Below are positions 1 to 7,756 of a DNA stretch of 24,762 nucleotides, one piece after another (the stretch's first letter is position 1; each line of letters opens with the position of its first letter). The translations under genes were made by a program, and so were the position numbers. The stretch is from NCBI GenBank assembly GCA_012522705.1, contig JAAYJY010000017.1, forward strand, positions 1 to 24,762, read 5' to 3'. This stretch comes from Syntrophomonadaceae bacterium (GTDB lineage Bacteria; Bacillota; Syntrophomonadia; Syntrophomonadales; Syntrophomonadaceae). Under the pieces are notes generated by a model. That model had not been told where the DNA came from and did no database searches. It saw only the letters and a program-made list of their open reading frames with translations.

Positions 1-1
1 C

Positions 2-625
2 TTCATGACCCCTTATTTGCAGCGTCCCCTGGAAGCCGGTATAGATATCGTGCTCCACAGCGCCACCAAGTACCTGGGCGGCCATAGCGACTGTCTGGCC
101 GGACTGGTGGTAACTGACAGACCTGATCTGGCCCGGGAGTTCGGCCTCCTGCAGGTGAGCCTGGGGGCGGTGTTGAGCCCCCAGGATAGTTGGATCATTG
201 CCCGGGGAATCAAAACCCTCAAGGTACGGATCGAACAGCAGCAGCAAACGGCTGGATTGCTGGCCCGATGGTTATCTGACCGCCCTGATATAAGTGAAGT
301 CTACTATCCTGGTTTACCTGACCATGGAGGGAGGAAGATCCATCTCCGCCAGGCCGACGGACCGGGGGCCATGCTCAGTTTCCGTCTCTCCGATGCAGAG
401 AAAGCCCGCCGTTTCATAGGCCGCCTACGGCTGCCGGTAATAGGCTCCAGCTTGGGCGCGGTGGAAAGCATCGTCTCCCTGCCGGCCTTAATGTCCCATA
501 GCGCGCTGCCGGAGGAGATGCGCCGGGAATTGGCCTTGGACCGCCAGCTGGTGCGTTTCTCGGTAGGCTTGGAGGACTATGCCGACCTGCAGGCTGACCT
601 GGAGCAGGCCCTGGTTGATTTATGA
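2..625 (+). CDS. Trans-sulfuration PLP enzyme (cystathionine gamma-synthase/lyase family), C-terminal part
   Basis: The reading frame is open from the first bases, so the N-terminal half lies outside the window. The visible part, about 207 residues, is the C-terminal portion of the Cys/Met-metabolism PLP family. Near its start is the pyridoxal-phosphate lysine motif HSATKYLGGHSD (Lys 22 counting from the Met at 5), followed by the family's typical LGAVLSPQDSW and SLGAVESIVSLPALMSH segments. Members make or cleave cystathionine, or release H2S or methanethiol from sulfur amino acids; the fragment does not distinguish these activities. It ends at TGA 623-625 and converges on the agmatine genes. 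The family is secure, the exact reaction is not. Confidence 0.9.
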   Translation, partial: FMTPYLQRPLEAGIDIVLHSATKYLGGHSDCLAGLVVTDRPDLAREFGLLQVSLGAVLSPQDSWIIARGIKTLKVRIEQQQQTAGLLARWLSDRPDISEVYYPGLPDHGGRKIHLRQADGPGAMLSFRLSDAEKARRFIGRLRLPVIGSSLGAVESIVSLPALMSHSALPEEMRRELALDRQLVRFSVGLEDYADLQADLEQALVDL

Positions 626-713
626 GTTGTTCCCTTCTCTTGAGGGTTATTCCCGTCCCCGCCCCCCATCAAGAAGCGCAAGGACTGGGAAAAGATCGTG
701 GTATACCGTTACC

Positions 714-1586
714 TCAAAACATCGTTTGGCCGTCACGGGTCCCCAGCAGTCGGTAAAATTGGGGGCGGCGGTCCCGAAAGATGCCCCACTCCAGCCGCTG
801 ATACTCCAGCTGGTCCAGATCAAATCGGGCCGTTAGGACCGTCTCCTGGGTCCGATCCGCAGCCGCTTGCAAATCCCCAGTCGGCCCGGTGATAAAGGAA
901 GAACCGTAGAAGGTGAGGGCCGAATCATCCTCACACTCCTGACCCACCCGGTTGGCAGCCAGGACCGGTATAAGGTTGGCGGCGGCGTGGCCCCGCATGC
1001 AGATCTGCCAGTGATCCTTGGAATCCACCGAGGGATCCTGGGGTTCCGAGCCGATGGCGGTAGGGTAAAGCAGCATTTCTGCCCCCATCAGGGTCATGCA
1101 GCGGGCTGCCTCCGGGTACCATTGATCCCAGCAGATGCCCACCCCGATCCGGCCATAACGAGTCTCCCAAACCTGGAAACCGGTATCCCCGGGATTGAAG
1201 TAAAATTTCTCCTGGTAGCCGGGTCCAGCCGGGATGTGGCTCTTGCGGTACACTCCCAGCATTTCCCCGGCATCGATGACCGCCACCGAATTGTAGCGGG
1301 CATAGTTCTTCTTTTCGAAAAAGCTGATCGGCAGCACGACCCCCAGCTCCCGGGCAACCTCTTTAAATCGCTGTACGGCCGGGTTGGTCTCCAGGGTGGA
1401 CGCCCATAGATAATACTCCGGCTTCTCCTTTTGGCAGAAATAGGTGGTCTCGAACAACTCCGGCAAAAGCACCACCCCCGCCCCTTCCCGGGCGGCACTC
1501 CGGACCAGCCTCTCCGCTTTATCGATATTTTGGCCCGGATCGGGAGAACAACTCATTTGAATCGCGGCTACCGTAACCTGTCTCAT
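714..1586 (-). CDS. aguB: N-carbamoylputrescine amidase
   Basis: This 290-residue nitrilase-superfamily enzyme is predicted to hydrolyse N-carbamoylputrescine to putrescine, CO2 and ammonia in the cytoplasm. The Glu-Lys-Cys triad is visible: Glu43 in LLPELFETTYF, Lys115 in YRKSHIP and Cys151 in GICWDQWYPEAAR. The length matches the AguB family. I chose ATG 1586 over the TTG three bases upstream because GGGAG sits 6 nt before it. The agmatine deiminase gene lies 189 nt upstream on the same strand, which makes the substrate assignment much firmer than the amidase fold alone would. The two could be co-transcribed, although the gap is longer than in most operons. Confidence 0.93.
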   Translation of the reverse strand: MRQVTVAAIQMSCSPDPGQNIDKAERLVRSAAREGAGVVLLPELFETTYFCQKEKPEYYLWASTLETNPAVQRFKEVARELGVVLPISFFEKKNYARYNSVAVIDAGEMLGVYRKSHIPAGPGYQEKFYFNPGDTGFQVWETRYGRIGVGICWDQWYPEAARCMTLMGAEMLLYPTAIGSEPQDPSVDSKDHWQICMRGHAAANLIPVLAANRVGQECEDDSALTFYGSSFITGPTGDLQAAADRTQETVLTARFDLDQLEYQRLEWGIFRDRRPQFYRLLGTRDGQTMF

Positions 1587-1778
1587 CAATTACTCCCTCA
1601 TTTCATATAACCCTAGCGGCACCACCAGATCGTGTTGCAGATGTTTATAAAATACAACCTGAGCTCTTCCTGTTTCCCTGCTTGAATAAAATCATCCTTG
1701 GCCTTGCCTGAAACGCATCGTTCTGCGGCCCATGTTTGCATGTCCGCCAGACTTGCCTGCGCGGCCTGACCGGGATGA

Positions 1779-2843
1779 TCACTGCCGACGCAACATCCCC
1801 GGCTGGCTCCAATTACCAGGCTCGGCCGGCATCTGCTGGGTCATGCAATGGACGTTGCCGCCTTCTTTGGCAATGGCCCGCCCATCCACAGTGCGGACCC
1901 TGCGCCCTGGAAAGGTGCGGCTCAGGATCCGTCCAGCCTCGATATCGGTGGATCGGGCCTCCCCGCCGAAAACCGGCAGGATTATCCCGCCGTTGACGAA
2001 ATAGAAATTAAGGTAGCTCAGGGTCAAACGTCGGCCTTCGTGGTACCGGGGCGGGGGCTGAAGGATCTCAATTACTTCCAGGCTTCGACCTAGGGCATCA
2101 CTGGCCTGCCTCAGGATCTCCCGGCTTTCGGCGGTAACTAGATAATTGTAATCTTTAGGATCATCGCACACCTGCAGTAAAACTCTGCCCGGTCCCGCCC
2201 AGCAGGCCAGGTTGTCGATGTGCCCGTCGGTCTCGTCCCCGCTGAGGCCGCGCTTAAGCCAAATCACTTTGTCTATCCCCAGATACAAGGACAGGTATTC
2301 CTCGATGCGGCCCCGTTCAAGTTGGGGGTTGCGGTTGGGATTGAGCAGACACTCCTCGGTGGTCAGCATGGTACCCTCTCCGTCCACGTGGATGGAACCA
2401 CCTTCCATGACCAGCGGGGCATCGAAACGGGGCACCTTGATGGTGTCCAGGATGAGAGCGGCCAGGCGGTCGTCCTTATCCCAGACCGGGTATTTCTCTC
2501 CCCAGGCATTGAACCGCCAGTTGATCCCGGCCACCCCGCCGCGGTGGTCAACTATAAAGGTGGGGCCGTTGTCCCGCAGCCAGGCATCGTCGTGGTCCGC
2601 TACCAGAAATTCCACCCGTTCTCCGTACACATGACGGCTGGCGGTATCCCGATCATCGGGCCGGACCACCACCGTGACCGGCTCGAATTCAGCCACCGCC
2701 CTGATAATGGCTGCATAACCCCGGCATACCTGCTCATAATCCTGCGGGTAGCACATGGTAGCCTGCACCGGCCAGGAGATAAATGTGCGCTGGTGAAGCG
2801 ACCATTCTGCTGGCATCCTATATCCCATATCCCGTGGATACAT
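1779..2843 (-). CDS. aguA: Agmatine deiminase
   Basis: The protein has 354 residues and belongs to the guanidino-modifying (peptidylarginine deiminase-like) family. It converts agmatine to N-carbamoylputrescine and ammonia, the step before AguB. Family landmarks are RMPAEWSLHQRTFISWP near the N-terminus, DDAWLRDNGPTF (substrate carboxylate/guanidinium contacts), DETDGHIDN, and the nucleophile motif GGNVHCMTQQMP with the catalytic Cys at about residue 333. The length is typical and no key residue is missing. The ATG start has GGGAG 9 nt upstream. With AguB this gives the arginine decarboxylase-dependent route to putrescine; no speA-like gene is in the window. Confidence 0.95.
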   Translation of the reverse strand: MYPRDMGYRMPAEWSLHQRTFISWPVQATMCYPQDYEQVCRGYAAIIRAVAEFEPVTVVVRPDDRDTASRHVYGERVEFLVADHDDAWLRDNGPTFIVDHRGGVAGINWRFNAWGEKYPVWDKDDRLAALILDTIKVPRFDAPLVMEGGSIHVDGEGTMLTTEECLLNPNRNPQLERGRIEEYLSLYLGIDKVIWLKRGLSGDETDGHIDNLACWAGPGRVLLQVCDDPKDYNYLVTAESREILRQASDALGRSLEVIEILQPPPRYHEGRRLTLSYLNFYFVNGGIILPVFGGEARSTDIEAGRILSRTFPGRRVRTVDGRAIAKEGGNVHCMTQQMPAEPGNWSQPGMLRRQ

Positions 2844-2880
2844 GTTATCTTGCTCCCATCCCGGCTGTAATTCATCTCAT

Positions 2881-2907
2881 ATTATAATATTATCCCCTTC
2901 ACCTCAA
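2881..2907 (-). promoter_or_regulatory. Possible sigma-A promoter for aguA
   Basis: On the minus strand TTGAGG (2907-2902) and a perfect TATAAT (2886-2881) are separated by 15 nt, slightly short of the ideal 17. The -10 lies about 37 nt before the aguA ATG. The run is AT-rich in an otherwise GC-rich region. This is a pattern match only. Confidence 0.35.
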
Positions 2908-3163
2908 TCCTCACCCGCCAGGTGGCAACGCAAGGAATAGGTTCAATCCTTTGATGCCTCTCACTCACTCCTCACCCACCACGCTCCAGTAACAAGGCTG
3001 ACGGTCCAAGTATTTCATGCCTGTCCATTCTCACCTGCCCTGGCCTTCAACTCGTATCCTCCTGTCGATCCGCAGTCGGTCAGGGCTGCCAACATTAGCG
3101 GCGGTTTTTGCAACGATGGAACCGACAGCAGGCGCCGACCGGCACCTACTTGCTCGTCCCGGC

Positions 3164-3191
3164 TTGATTTCCGGTCCAATTCCGCTAGACT
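3164..3191 (+). promoter_or_regulatory. Possible sigma-A promoter for tcdA
   Basis: TTGATT (3164-3169) and TAGACT (3186-3191) are spaced by 16 nt and lie about 32 nt before the tcdA start. The match is moderate and based on the hexamers alone. Confidence 0.3.
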
Positions 3192-3222
3192 AGAACAAAT
3201 ATGAACTTTTTAGGGGGACCAT

Positions 3223-3987
3223 ATGTCGGACAAATTTACCAGAACCGAAATGCTGCTGGGTCCTGCGGCCCTGGAAAAGCTGGCCGCCAGCCAGGTGGCG
3301 GTATTCGGCATCGGCGGGGTGGGCAGTTTCGTGGTCGAGGCCCTGACCCGCTCCGGCGTGGGCCAGTTGGTCCTGGTCGACCATGACCAGATTACGGTCA
3401 CCAATATCAACCGCCAAATCCACGCCACCCATAAGACGCTGGGCCTAAGCAAGGTGGAGGTGATGCGCCAGCGGGTCCTGGAAATCAACCCGGAGGCACG
3501 GGTGACAGTACATCAACTCTTCTATCGTGCCGAACAGGCTCCTGATCTGGTAGGCCCTGACCTGGACTACGTTGTCGATGCCGTAGACTCCATCGGGGCC
3601 AAGATCGACCTCATCATGCAAGCCCGGCAGATGAACATCCCGGTCATCAGCTGTATGGGGGCCGGCAACAAATTGGATCCGACCCGCTTCGAAGCAGCCG
3701 ACATTTATGAAACCTCGGTATGTCCCCTGGCCCGGGTGATGCGGCGGGAACTGCGCAAACGGGGGGTGGACCGGCTCAAGGTGGTGTATTCCGCGGAGCC
3801 GCCGGTGCATAAATCGGCGGGTTACTGCCCTATCGGACAGCCCGAAATCGAACTGGAGATGAACTCGGGAGATGGATTCAAACGCATCATTCCGGGCAGC
3901 ATCGCTTTCGTCACCGCCGCCGCCGGGCTAATCCTGGCCGGTGAGGTGGTAAAGGACTTGGTCGCCCCTCAGGAGCGGGGCGTCTAA
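3223..3987 (+). CDS. tcdA: tRNA threonylcarbamoyladenosine dehydratase (TcdA/YgdL family)
   Basis: This 254-residue ThiF/MoeB/E1-like protein has an N-terminal nucleotide-binding motif GIGGVGS at residues 29-35. It opens with the TcdA-type signature RTEMLLGPAALEKL, and NRQIHATHKTLG follows the Rossmann segment. TcdA uses ATP to cyclise t6A37 of ANN-decoding tRNAs to ct6A. The CPLARVMRRELRKRGV segment and the position of the Cys are typical of TcdA rather than of ThiF or MoeB. No ThiS- or MoaD-like partner is nearby, which also argues for TcdA. AGGGGGA stands 5-10 nt before ATG 3223. It looks monocistronic and converges with the metal operon. Confidence 0.88.
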   Translation: MSDKFTRTEMLLGPAALEKLAASQVAVFGIGGVGSFVVEALTRSGVGQLVLVDHDQITVTNINRQIHATHKTLGLSKVEVMRQRVLEINPEARVTVHQLFYRAEQAPDLVGPDLDYVVDAVDSIGAKIDLIMQARQMNIPVISCMGAGNKLDPTRFEAADIYETSVCPLARVMRRELRKRGVDRLKVVYSAEPPVHKSAGYCPIGQPEIELEMNSGDGFKRIIPGSIAFVTAAAGLILAGEVVKDLVAPQERGV

Positions 3988-4198
3988 CGGCCACTTTCTT
4001 ACCCCCTCCATCAACTTTCATAATTTGGCCGCTGAACCAACCTGGCTGACCGCAATTGACCAACAGCCCTGGTGCTGACGCCGCGCTGATCAATCACGAA
4101 TTCCAGAGATGGTCGTTTCTTTCCATTGCGCACCCTCGCGGTATCATGGTCCGTCTTTTAACGCCTCCCCTGAGGTCGGTGCACCCTTCACCAATAGA

Positions 4199-6571
4199 CT
4201 ATTCACCATGCCGGGTGTGCAGCAATCTCATGCTATTGAGGGTCACCAGCAGCGAACTACCCATGTCACCAACCACCGCCAGCCACAGCGTCAGCCAGCC
4301 TGGCACCACCATCAATAGGATCAAGGCCTTGATCGCCAGGGCGAACACAATATTCTGCTTGATGATGGCCATGGTGCGGCGGCCCTGTTGAATAACATAG
4401 GGCACTTTGGTCAAATCGTCGGCCATCAGCGCTATATCAGCAGTCTCCAGGGCAGTGTCAGTGCCCGCCGCGCCCATGGCAATGCCCACTGTGGCCAGAG
4501 CCATGGCCGGGGCATCATTGACTCCGTCCCCTACCATCGCCACTTTTTGGTTTTCGGTCAGCAGTTCTCGCATAGCCGCCACTTTATCTTCGGGCAGCAG
4601 CTCGGCCCGGTATTCATCTGCCCCGGCCAATTCAGTAATGGCCCGGGCGGTGCGTTCATTGTCGCCGGTAAGCATGACCACTTTGCGAATGCCAGCCTGT
4701 TTAAGCTTATCCACCGCAACATGGGCATTTTCCCGGATTTCATCGGCTACCGCAATTAGTCCCAGCGGGTGCCGGTCATTGCCCAGAATCATGACTGTCT
4801 TGCCCTGATCCTGCAATCCCTCGATTTGTTCTTCTACTCCCCCCAAGTCCATCCCCAACCCGGCAAAAAAGCGGTAGTTGCCTATCTGGTAATAATGATC
4901 CCCCACCTGGGCTTGGGCCCCCTGACCCAACACCGCTTGAAAGTTGCTCACCGCCGGGATCGGCACCTGTTGACGGCGGGCATGTTTGACAATCGCCTCA
5001 CCCAACGGATGTCCAGCCAGGGTTTCGATAGCAGCGGCAATTCGCAGCACCTCCCTTTCGGTGCCCTGCCACGCCACCACATCGGTTACTTCCGGCTGAC
5101 CGGTGGTCAAGGTGCCAGTCTTGTCAAAGGCCACTACCGACAGCGCGCCGGCCTCCTCCAGATAAACCCCGCCTTTGATCAATACCCCGTTTCGAGCCGC
5201 TGCCCCGATGGCGGCGACGATGGATACCGGGGTTGATATCACCAGGGCACAGGGGCAAGCCACCAGCAGCATAGCCATGGCCTGGTAAAACCATTTATGG
5301 AAGGGCTGAGCCAGAAATAACACCGGAATGGCCACCACCAGCACCGCGGCAGCTATCACCGCCGGGGTATAGTAACGGGCGAAGCGATCGATGAGTTGCT
5401 GGGACGGCGCCCGCTGGCTCTGGGCCTCCTCCACCATGGAGATCAAACGGGCGATGGTATTGTCCTGGGCCAGTTTGGTAACCCGGACCTCTATCGACCC
5501 CAGCTGGTTGATGCTGCCAGCATAGACCTTATCCCCAATATTCTTCTCCACCGGGATGGATTCGCCGGTAATAGAGGCCTGGTCGACCGTGGAAACCCCT
5601 CCGACCACTTCCCCGTCCATGGCAATCTTATCGCCGGGGCGGACCACAATGATGTCATCAACTACTATCTTTTCCACCGGCAGGGTGATCATTATCCCGT
5701 GCCGCCGGACCAGGGCTTCCGCCGGAGTCAGATCCATCAAGACCCGGATGGAGTTCCTGGTCTTGTCGAGAGTGTAACCCTGCAGGGCGTTGCCCAAGGA
5801 AAAAAGGAAGACCACGGTGGCGGCTTCCGTGTATTCACCCAGGAAAACCGCCCCGATGACAGCTATGCTCATCAGAATATTCATATCCAGCTCGCGGATG
5901 CTAAAGAATACCGCCAGCCCGGTTTTTAGTTCCAGGTAGCCTCCCAGTATGATCCCGCTCATATAGAATGCAATGGGAACATACTGCGGCACCGGCGCCC
6001 GGGAGGCGAGCAGCCCCAGCACCAGCATAACCAGCGAGATGGCCGTAGGGAGCACGTACTTGTTGGTTTTCCAGAAGGGCCCCGGGACGGGGCGGCTGTG
6101 CTGCCCATGATCTAACTGGCCCTTATAGCCCATACCGTGGATCGCATTAAGGATAGCCTGGTTGTCCCCCTGATGCTCCACCAGCAGGGTGGAGGCGGCG
6201 AAACTGACCCGGGCCTTCTCCACCCCCGGCACCATCGAGATGCGTTTCTCCAACTGGGCGGCGCAATCGGCGCAATCCAGTCCTCCAATGATGAATGTGG
6301 TTTGATCTTTCCGGTCCTCATGGCGGCTGGCGTATTTGGCTACATCGTATCCCAGGGAACGGATCTTTTTTGTAAATATGGCGGTGTTGGCCTGCCAGGC
6401 ATCATATTCTATTTCCAGCCGGCCCTGTGGAAAGCTAATCCGGGCTGCCTTTACACCCGGCAATCCCTGCAGCGCCTTTTCCACCTTGCCAGCGCAATCA
6501 GCGCAATCCATGCCGGTCACCTGCAGGACTATCGATGCATCCAATTCATTTATCTTCATGGCCTGGGTCAT
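4199..6571 (-). CDS. cadA: Zn/Cd/Pb-exporting P1B-type ATPase (CadA/ZntA-like)
   Basis: The 790-residue heavy-metal pump has two N-terminal HMA domains (GMDCADC with Cys23/Cys26, GLDCADC with Cys100/Cys103). Next come the transmembrane helices, the TGES actuator motif, the CPC ion-binding motif at about 439-441, the phosphorylation motif DKTGT (Asp483), and GDGVNDAPA. The last two helices carry NIVFALAIKALILL and GDMGSSLL, i.e. the Lys and Asp typical of the P1B-2 (Zn2+/Cd2+/Pb2+) subgroup rather than copper pumps. I prefer ATG 6571, with GGGGGG just upstream, to the TTG at 6586 that overlaps this ribosome site. It follows the CadC-like repressor gene by 61 nt and is surely co-transcribed with it. 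It exports toxic divalent cations at the inner membrane. The sequence is complete. Confidence 0.95.
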   Translation of the reverse strand: MTQAMKINELDASIVLQVTGMDCADCAGKVEKALQGLPGVKAARISFPQGRLEIEYDAWQANTAIFTKKIRSLGYDVAKYASRHEDRKDQTTFIIGGLDCADCAAQLEKRISMVPGVEKARVSFAASTLLVEHQGDNQAILNAIHGMGYKGQLDHGQHSRPVPGPFWKTNKYVLPTAISLVMLVLGLLASRAPVPQYVPIAFYMSGIILGGYLELKTGLAVFFSIRELDMNILMSIAVIGAVFLGEYTEAATVVFLFSLGNALQGYTLDKTRNSIRVLMDLTPAEALVRRHGIMITLPVEKIVVDDIIVVRPGDKIAMDGEVVGGVSTVDQASITGESIPVEKNIGDKVYAGSINQLGSIEVRVTKLAQDNTIARLISMVEEAQSQRAPSQQLIDRFARYYTPAVIAAAVLVVAIPVLFLAQPFHKWFYQAMAMLLVACPCALVISTPVSIVAAIGAAARNGVLIKGGVYLEEAGALSVVAFDKTGTLTTGQPEVTDVVAWQGTEREVLRIAAAIETLAGHPLGEAIVKHARRQQVPIPAVSNFQAVLGQGAQAQVGDHYYQIGNYRFFAGLGMDLGGVEEQIEGLQDQGKTVMILGNDRHPLGLIAVADEIRENAHVAVDKLKQAGIRKVVMLTGDNERTARAITELAGADEYRAELLPEDKVAAMRELLTENQKVAMVGDGVNDAPAMALATVGIAMGAAGTDTALETADIALMADDLTKVPYVIQQGRRTMAIIKQNIVFALAIKALILLMVVPGWLTLWLAVVGDMGSSLLVTLNSMRLLHTRHGE

Positions 6572-6590
6572 TCTTTTTCCCCCCAATACG

Positions 6591-6610
6591 CTTCAATCCG
6601 CTTCAATCCG
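6591..6610. repeat. Short tandem repeat in the cadC-cadA spacer
   Basis: The 10-mer CTTCAATCCG occurs twice back to back, and a degraded third copy (CTTTGAATGG) follows. It lies in the leader of cadA, between the repressor stop and the cadA ribosome site. No function is evident. Confidence 0.5.
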
Positions 6611-6632
6611 CTTTGAATGGTATCCGACCCGT

Positions 6633-7019
6633 TCAAATGAATTCCAAGAAACGGGCCGCCCATTCCTTGCTGTGGCTTATATGTTTCAATCCCTGCTTCA
6701 ACAGGGTATCAATATGTTCGTCAGCCAGCGAATAGTAGAGGATCTTGCCTTCCCGGCGGAATTTGACCAACTTTTGGTTCCGCAGCATACGCAACTGGTG
6801 GGATACGGCCGAATCCGAGGCTCCGATCACGGCAGCCAAGTCGCATACGCATAGCTCCTGGTGCATCAGCGAAAATATTATCTTCACCCGGTTAGGATCC
6901 GCCAGGGTCTTGAAGGTATCCGCCAGGGATTGAGCCTCCTCCCCGGAAAGCATTTTTCCGCTCACCGCAGCTACCGCTTCTTCATGAATGCACTGCGACT
7001 CACAACGATCAAACTGCAT
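6633..7019 (-). CDS. cadC: ArsR/SmtB-family metal-sensing repressor, CadC-like
   Basis: The 128-residue winged-helix repressor is predicted to release its operator on binding Cd2+, Pb2+ or Zn2+. With ATG 7019 as start (AAGGGGGG 7 nt upstream; ATG 7025 would be only 2 nt away) the cysteines fall at 6, 10, 57 and 59. This is one residue off the four cysteine ligands of staphylococcal CadC (7, 11, 58, 60), so the alpha3N sensing site looks intact (CESQC and ELCVCDLA). The recognition helix is around SDSAVSHQLRMLR. The second, alpha5 site is partly kept: Asp100, His102 and His113 are present, but the usual fourth ligand Glu is replaced by His116. It directly precedes the P1B-ATPase gene and is likely autoregulated through the inverted repeat upstream. 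Confidence 0.92.
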   Translation of the reverse strand: MQFDRCESQCIHEEAVAAVSGKMLSGEEAQSLADTFKTLADPNRVKIIFSLMHQELCVCDLAAVIGASDSAVSHQLRMLRNQKLVKFRREGKILYYSLADEHIDTLLKQGLKHISHSKEWAARFLEFI

Positions 7020-7045
7020 TGGCATTGCCCCCCTTCAAGCGTCTG

Positions 7046-7071
7046 TTCATATGAGCACTTGTTCATGTATT
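7046..7071 (-). promoter_or_regulatory. CadC/SmtB-type operator and -10 element of the cadC-cadA operon
   Basis: An imperfect 12-2-12 inverted repeat has ATGAGCA (7051-7057) and TGTTCAT (7060-7066) as inner arms around CT. This is the layout of ArsR/SmtB operators (TGAACA-type half sites). A minus-strand TATAAA (7075-7070) overlaps its upstream end, so a bound repressor would block the promoter. A clear -35 hexamer was not found. The site ends 27 nt before the cadC start. Confidence 0.6.
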
Positions 7072-7194
7072 TATAGGTCCATTAAATCACATAAATATGT
7101 CCAGGGGCAACTTGTTTTTTGTCCTCGAGATGCTTAGGCCGCCGCCCCATAGTGCCAGGTCTCTGCAAAAACCAAAGCTTTCCTGGCAGACCCC

Positions 7195-7228
7195 AAAACA
7201 AAAACCCCGTCACCATGTAATGACGAGG
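7195..7228 (-). terminator. Rho-independent terminator after the HMA gene pair
   Basis: Read on the minus strand, CCTCGTCA (7228-7221) and TGACGGGG (7212-7205) form an 8-bp stem with one G-U pair and an 8-nt loop. TTTTTGTTTT (7204-7195) follows directly. It lies 36 nt after the stop of the UGA-containing HMA gene and separates this transcript from cadC. Confidence 0.85.
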
Positions 7229-7263
7229 CCTTTAAAATCGGCAAGCATCCCCGATACTTGTAT

Positions 7264-7476
7264 TTATACGACCCGACAGCCTACTGCTTCTATACGTCCC
7301 TCTATTTCTCCGATCGTTACCTGGTCATCTTCATAAATGACCCTTACGTTCTTGCCCTGAGGATTTACGTCGGTACGGATGATGCCCGGGAGTTTCTTCA
7401 TGGAATTGCGGATCGTGTTGATGAAGCTCATTCAGGTCATTCCCCCCACATGAAAGGTGACAATCTGTTCAGCCAT
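7264..7476 (-). CDS. HMA-domain metallochaperone with in-frame UGA at the metal-ligand position (candidate selenoprotein)
   Basis: Starting at ATG 7476, six bases after a perfect AAGGAGGA, the frame encodes a full 70-residue ferredoxin-like HMA domain if codon 15 (TGA, 7434-7432) is read through. The local sequence is VGGMT-UGA-MSF, and the rest, from MSFINTIRNSMKKLPG to the C-terminus GRIEAVGCRVV, is normal HMA sequence ending at TAA. The gene 24 nt upstream encodes an HMA protein of exactly the same length. Without gaps, its Cys15 faces the UGA and its Cys18 faces Phe18. The stop thus sits exactly on the first ligand of the GMxCxxC motif. Selenocysteine insertion, or a specialised loss of both ligands, are the two readings. 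A plain pseudogene is possible but must explain why only the two ligand codons changed. The selA/B/C/D genes are not in the window. Confidence 0.6.
7390..7429 (-). promoter_or_regulatory. Candidate SECIS-like hairpin just downstream of the UGA
   Basis: In the mRNA, CUUCAU (7426-7421) pairs perfectly with AUGAAG (7401-7396), and GAG (7429-7427) with CUC (7392-7390), leaving a three-A bulge and a 19-nt loop. The hairpin starts 2 nt after the UGA, in the region where bacterial SECIS elements lie. The loop is larger than usual and I see no convincing conserved loop guanine, so this is weak evidence. Confidence 0.2.
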
Positions 7477-7500
7477 CTCGAATCCTCCTTCTCTGCGCCG

Positions 7501-7713
7501 CTACACTATTTCATAGCCGGCATCTTCGATGGCGGCCTTGATTTGATCAAGGCTCACCTGTTCAGACTCAAAATCGATCGTTACCTTTTTACCGGTTAGA
7601 TCTACTTCCACTTTACTGACACCAGGCAATGAGCCTACCGAATTTTTGACAGCACTGACACAGTGCATACAGGACATTCCTTCAACTTGTAAAGACTGGG
7701 CTTGCTGAGCCAT
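7501..7713 (-). CDS. CopZ-like HMA metallochaperone
   Basis: This 70-residue soluble HMA-domain protein has the metal-binding loop GMSCMHC (Cys15, Cys18) and a complete beta-alpha-beta-beta-alpha-beta pattern ending in EDAGYEIV. Such proteins bind Cu(I) or other soft metals and hand them to P-type ATPases or regulators. The ATG at 7713 has AGGAGG 6 nt upstream; the in-frame TTG at 7719 abuts that ribosome site and is less likely. The UGA-containing paralogue follows after 24 nt, so both are on one transcript. Its neighbour ATPase is of the Zn/Cd type, so copper specificity should not be assumed from the name. Confidence 0.9.
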   Translation of the reverse strand: MAQQAQSLQVEGMSCMHCVSAVKNSVGSLPGVSKVEVDLTGKKVTIDFESEQVSLDQIKAAIEDAGYEIV

Positions 7714-7736
7714 AGCCAACCTCCTTTTTGATATGT

Positions 7737-7756
7737 ATTATAATAAATAATGAACA
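7737..7756 (-). promoter_or_regulatory. Promoter region of the HMA pair with an ArsR-type half site
   Basis: A perfect minus-strand TATAAT (7742-7737) lies 24 nt before the chaperone ATG. Immediately upstream of it, ATAAATAATGAACA (7743-7756, plus strand) resembles ATAAATACATGAACA on the minus strand of the cadC operator, differing by one missing base. This suggests shared control by the CadC-like repressor, but only one half site is clear and no -35 was found. Confidence 0.35.

Larger units (their letters stand above)
2844..3222. other. Intergenic region between aguA and tcdA, no gene seen
   Basis: This 379-nt divergent intergenic region holds a candidate aguA promoter on the minus strand and a weaker candidate tcdA promoter on the plus strand. 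I found no ORF with a ribosome site, no tRNA-like arms and no strong hairpin with a U tract in the middle part (about 2910-3160). Confidence 0.5.

Noticed and set aside
3988..4035. CGGCCA ... TGGCCG inverted repeat after tcdA as a terminator.
   Set aside because: Six base pairs with a loop of about 30 nt and no T run.
7153..7188. Inverted repeat TGCCAGG ... CCTGGCA downstream of the HMA terminator.
   Set aside because: Only 7 bp with a 22-nt loop and no U tract; too far from the cadC start to be called an operator.
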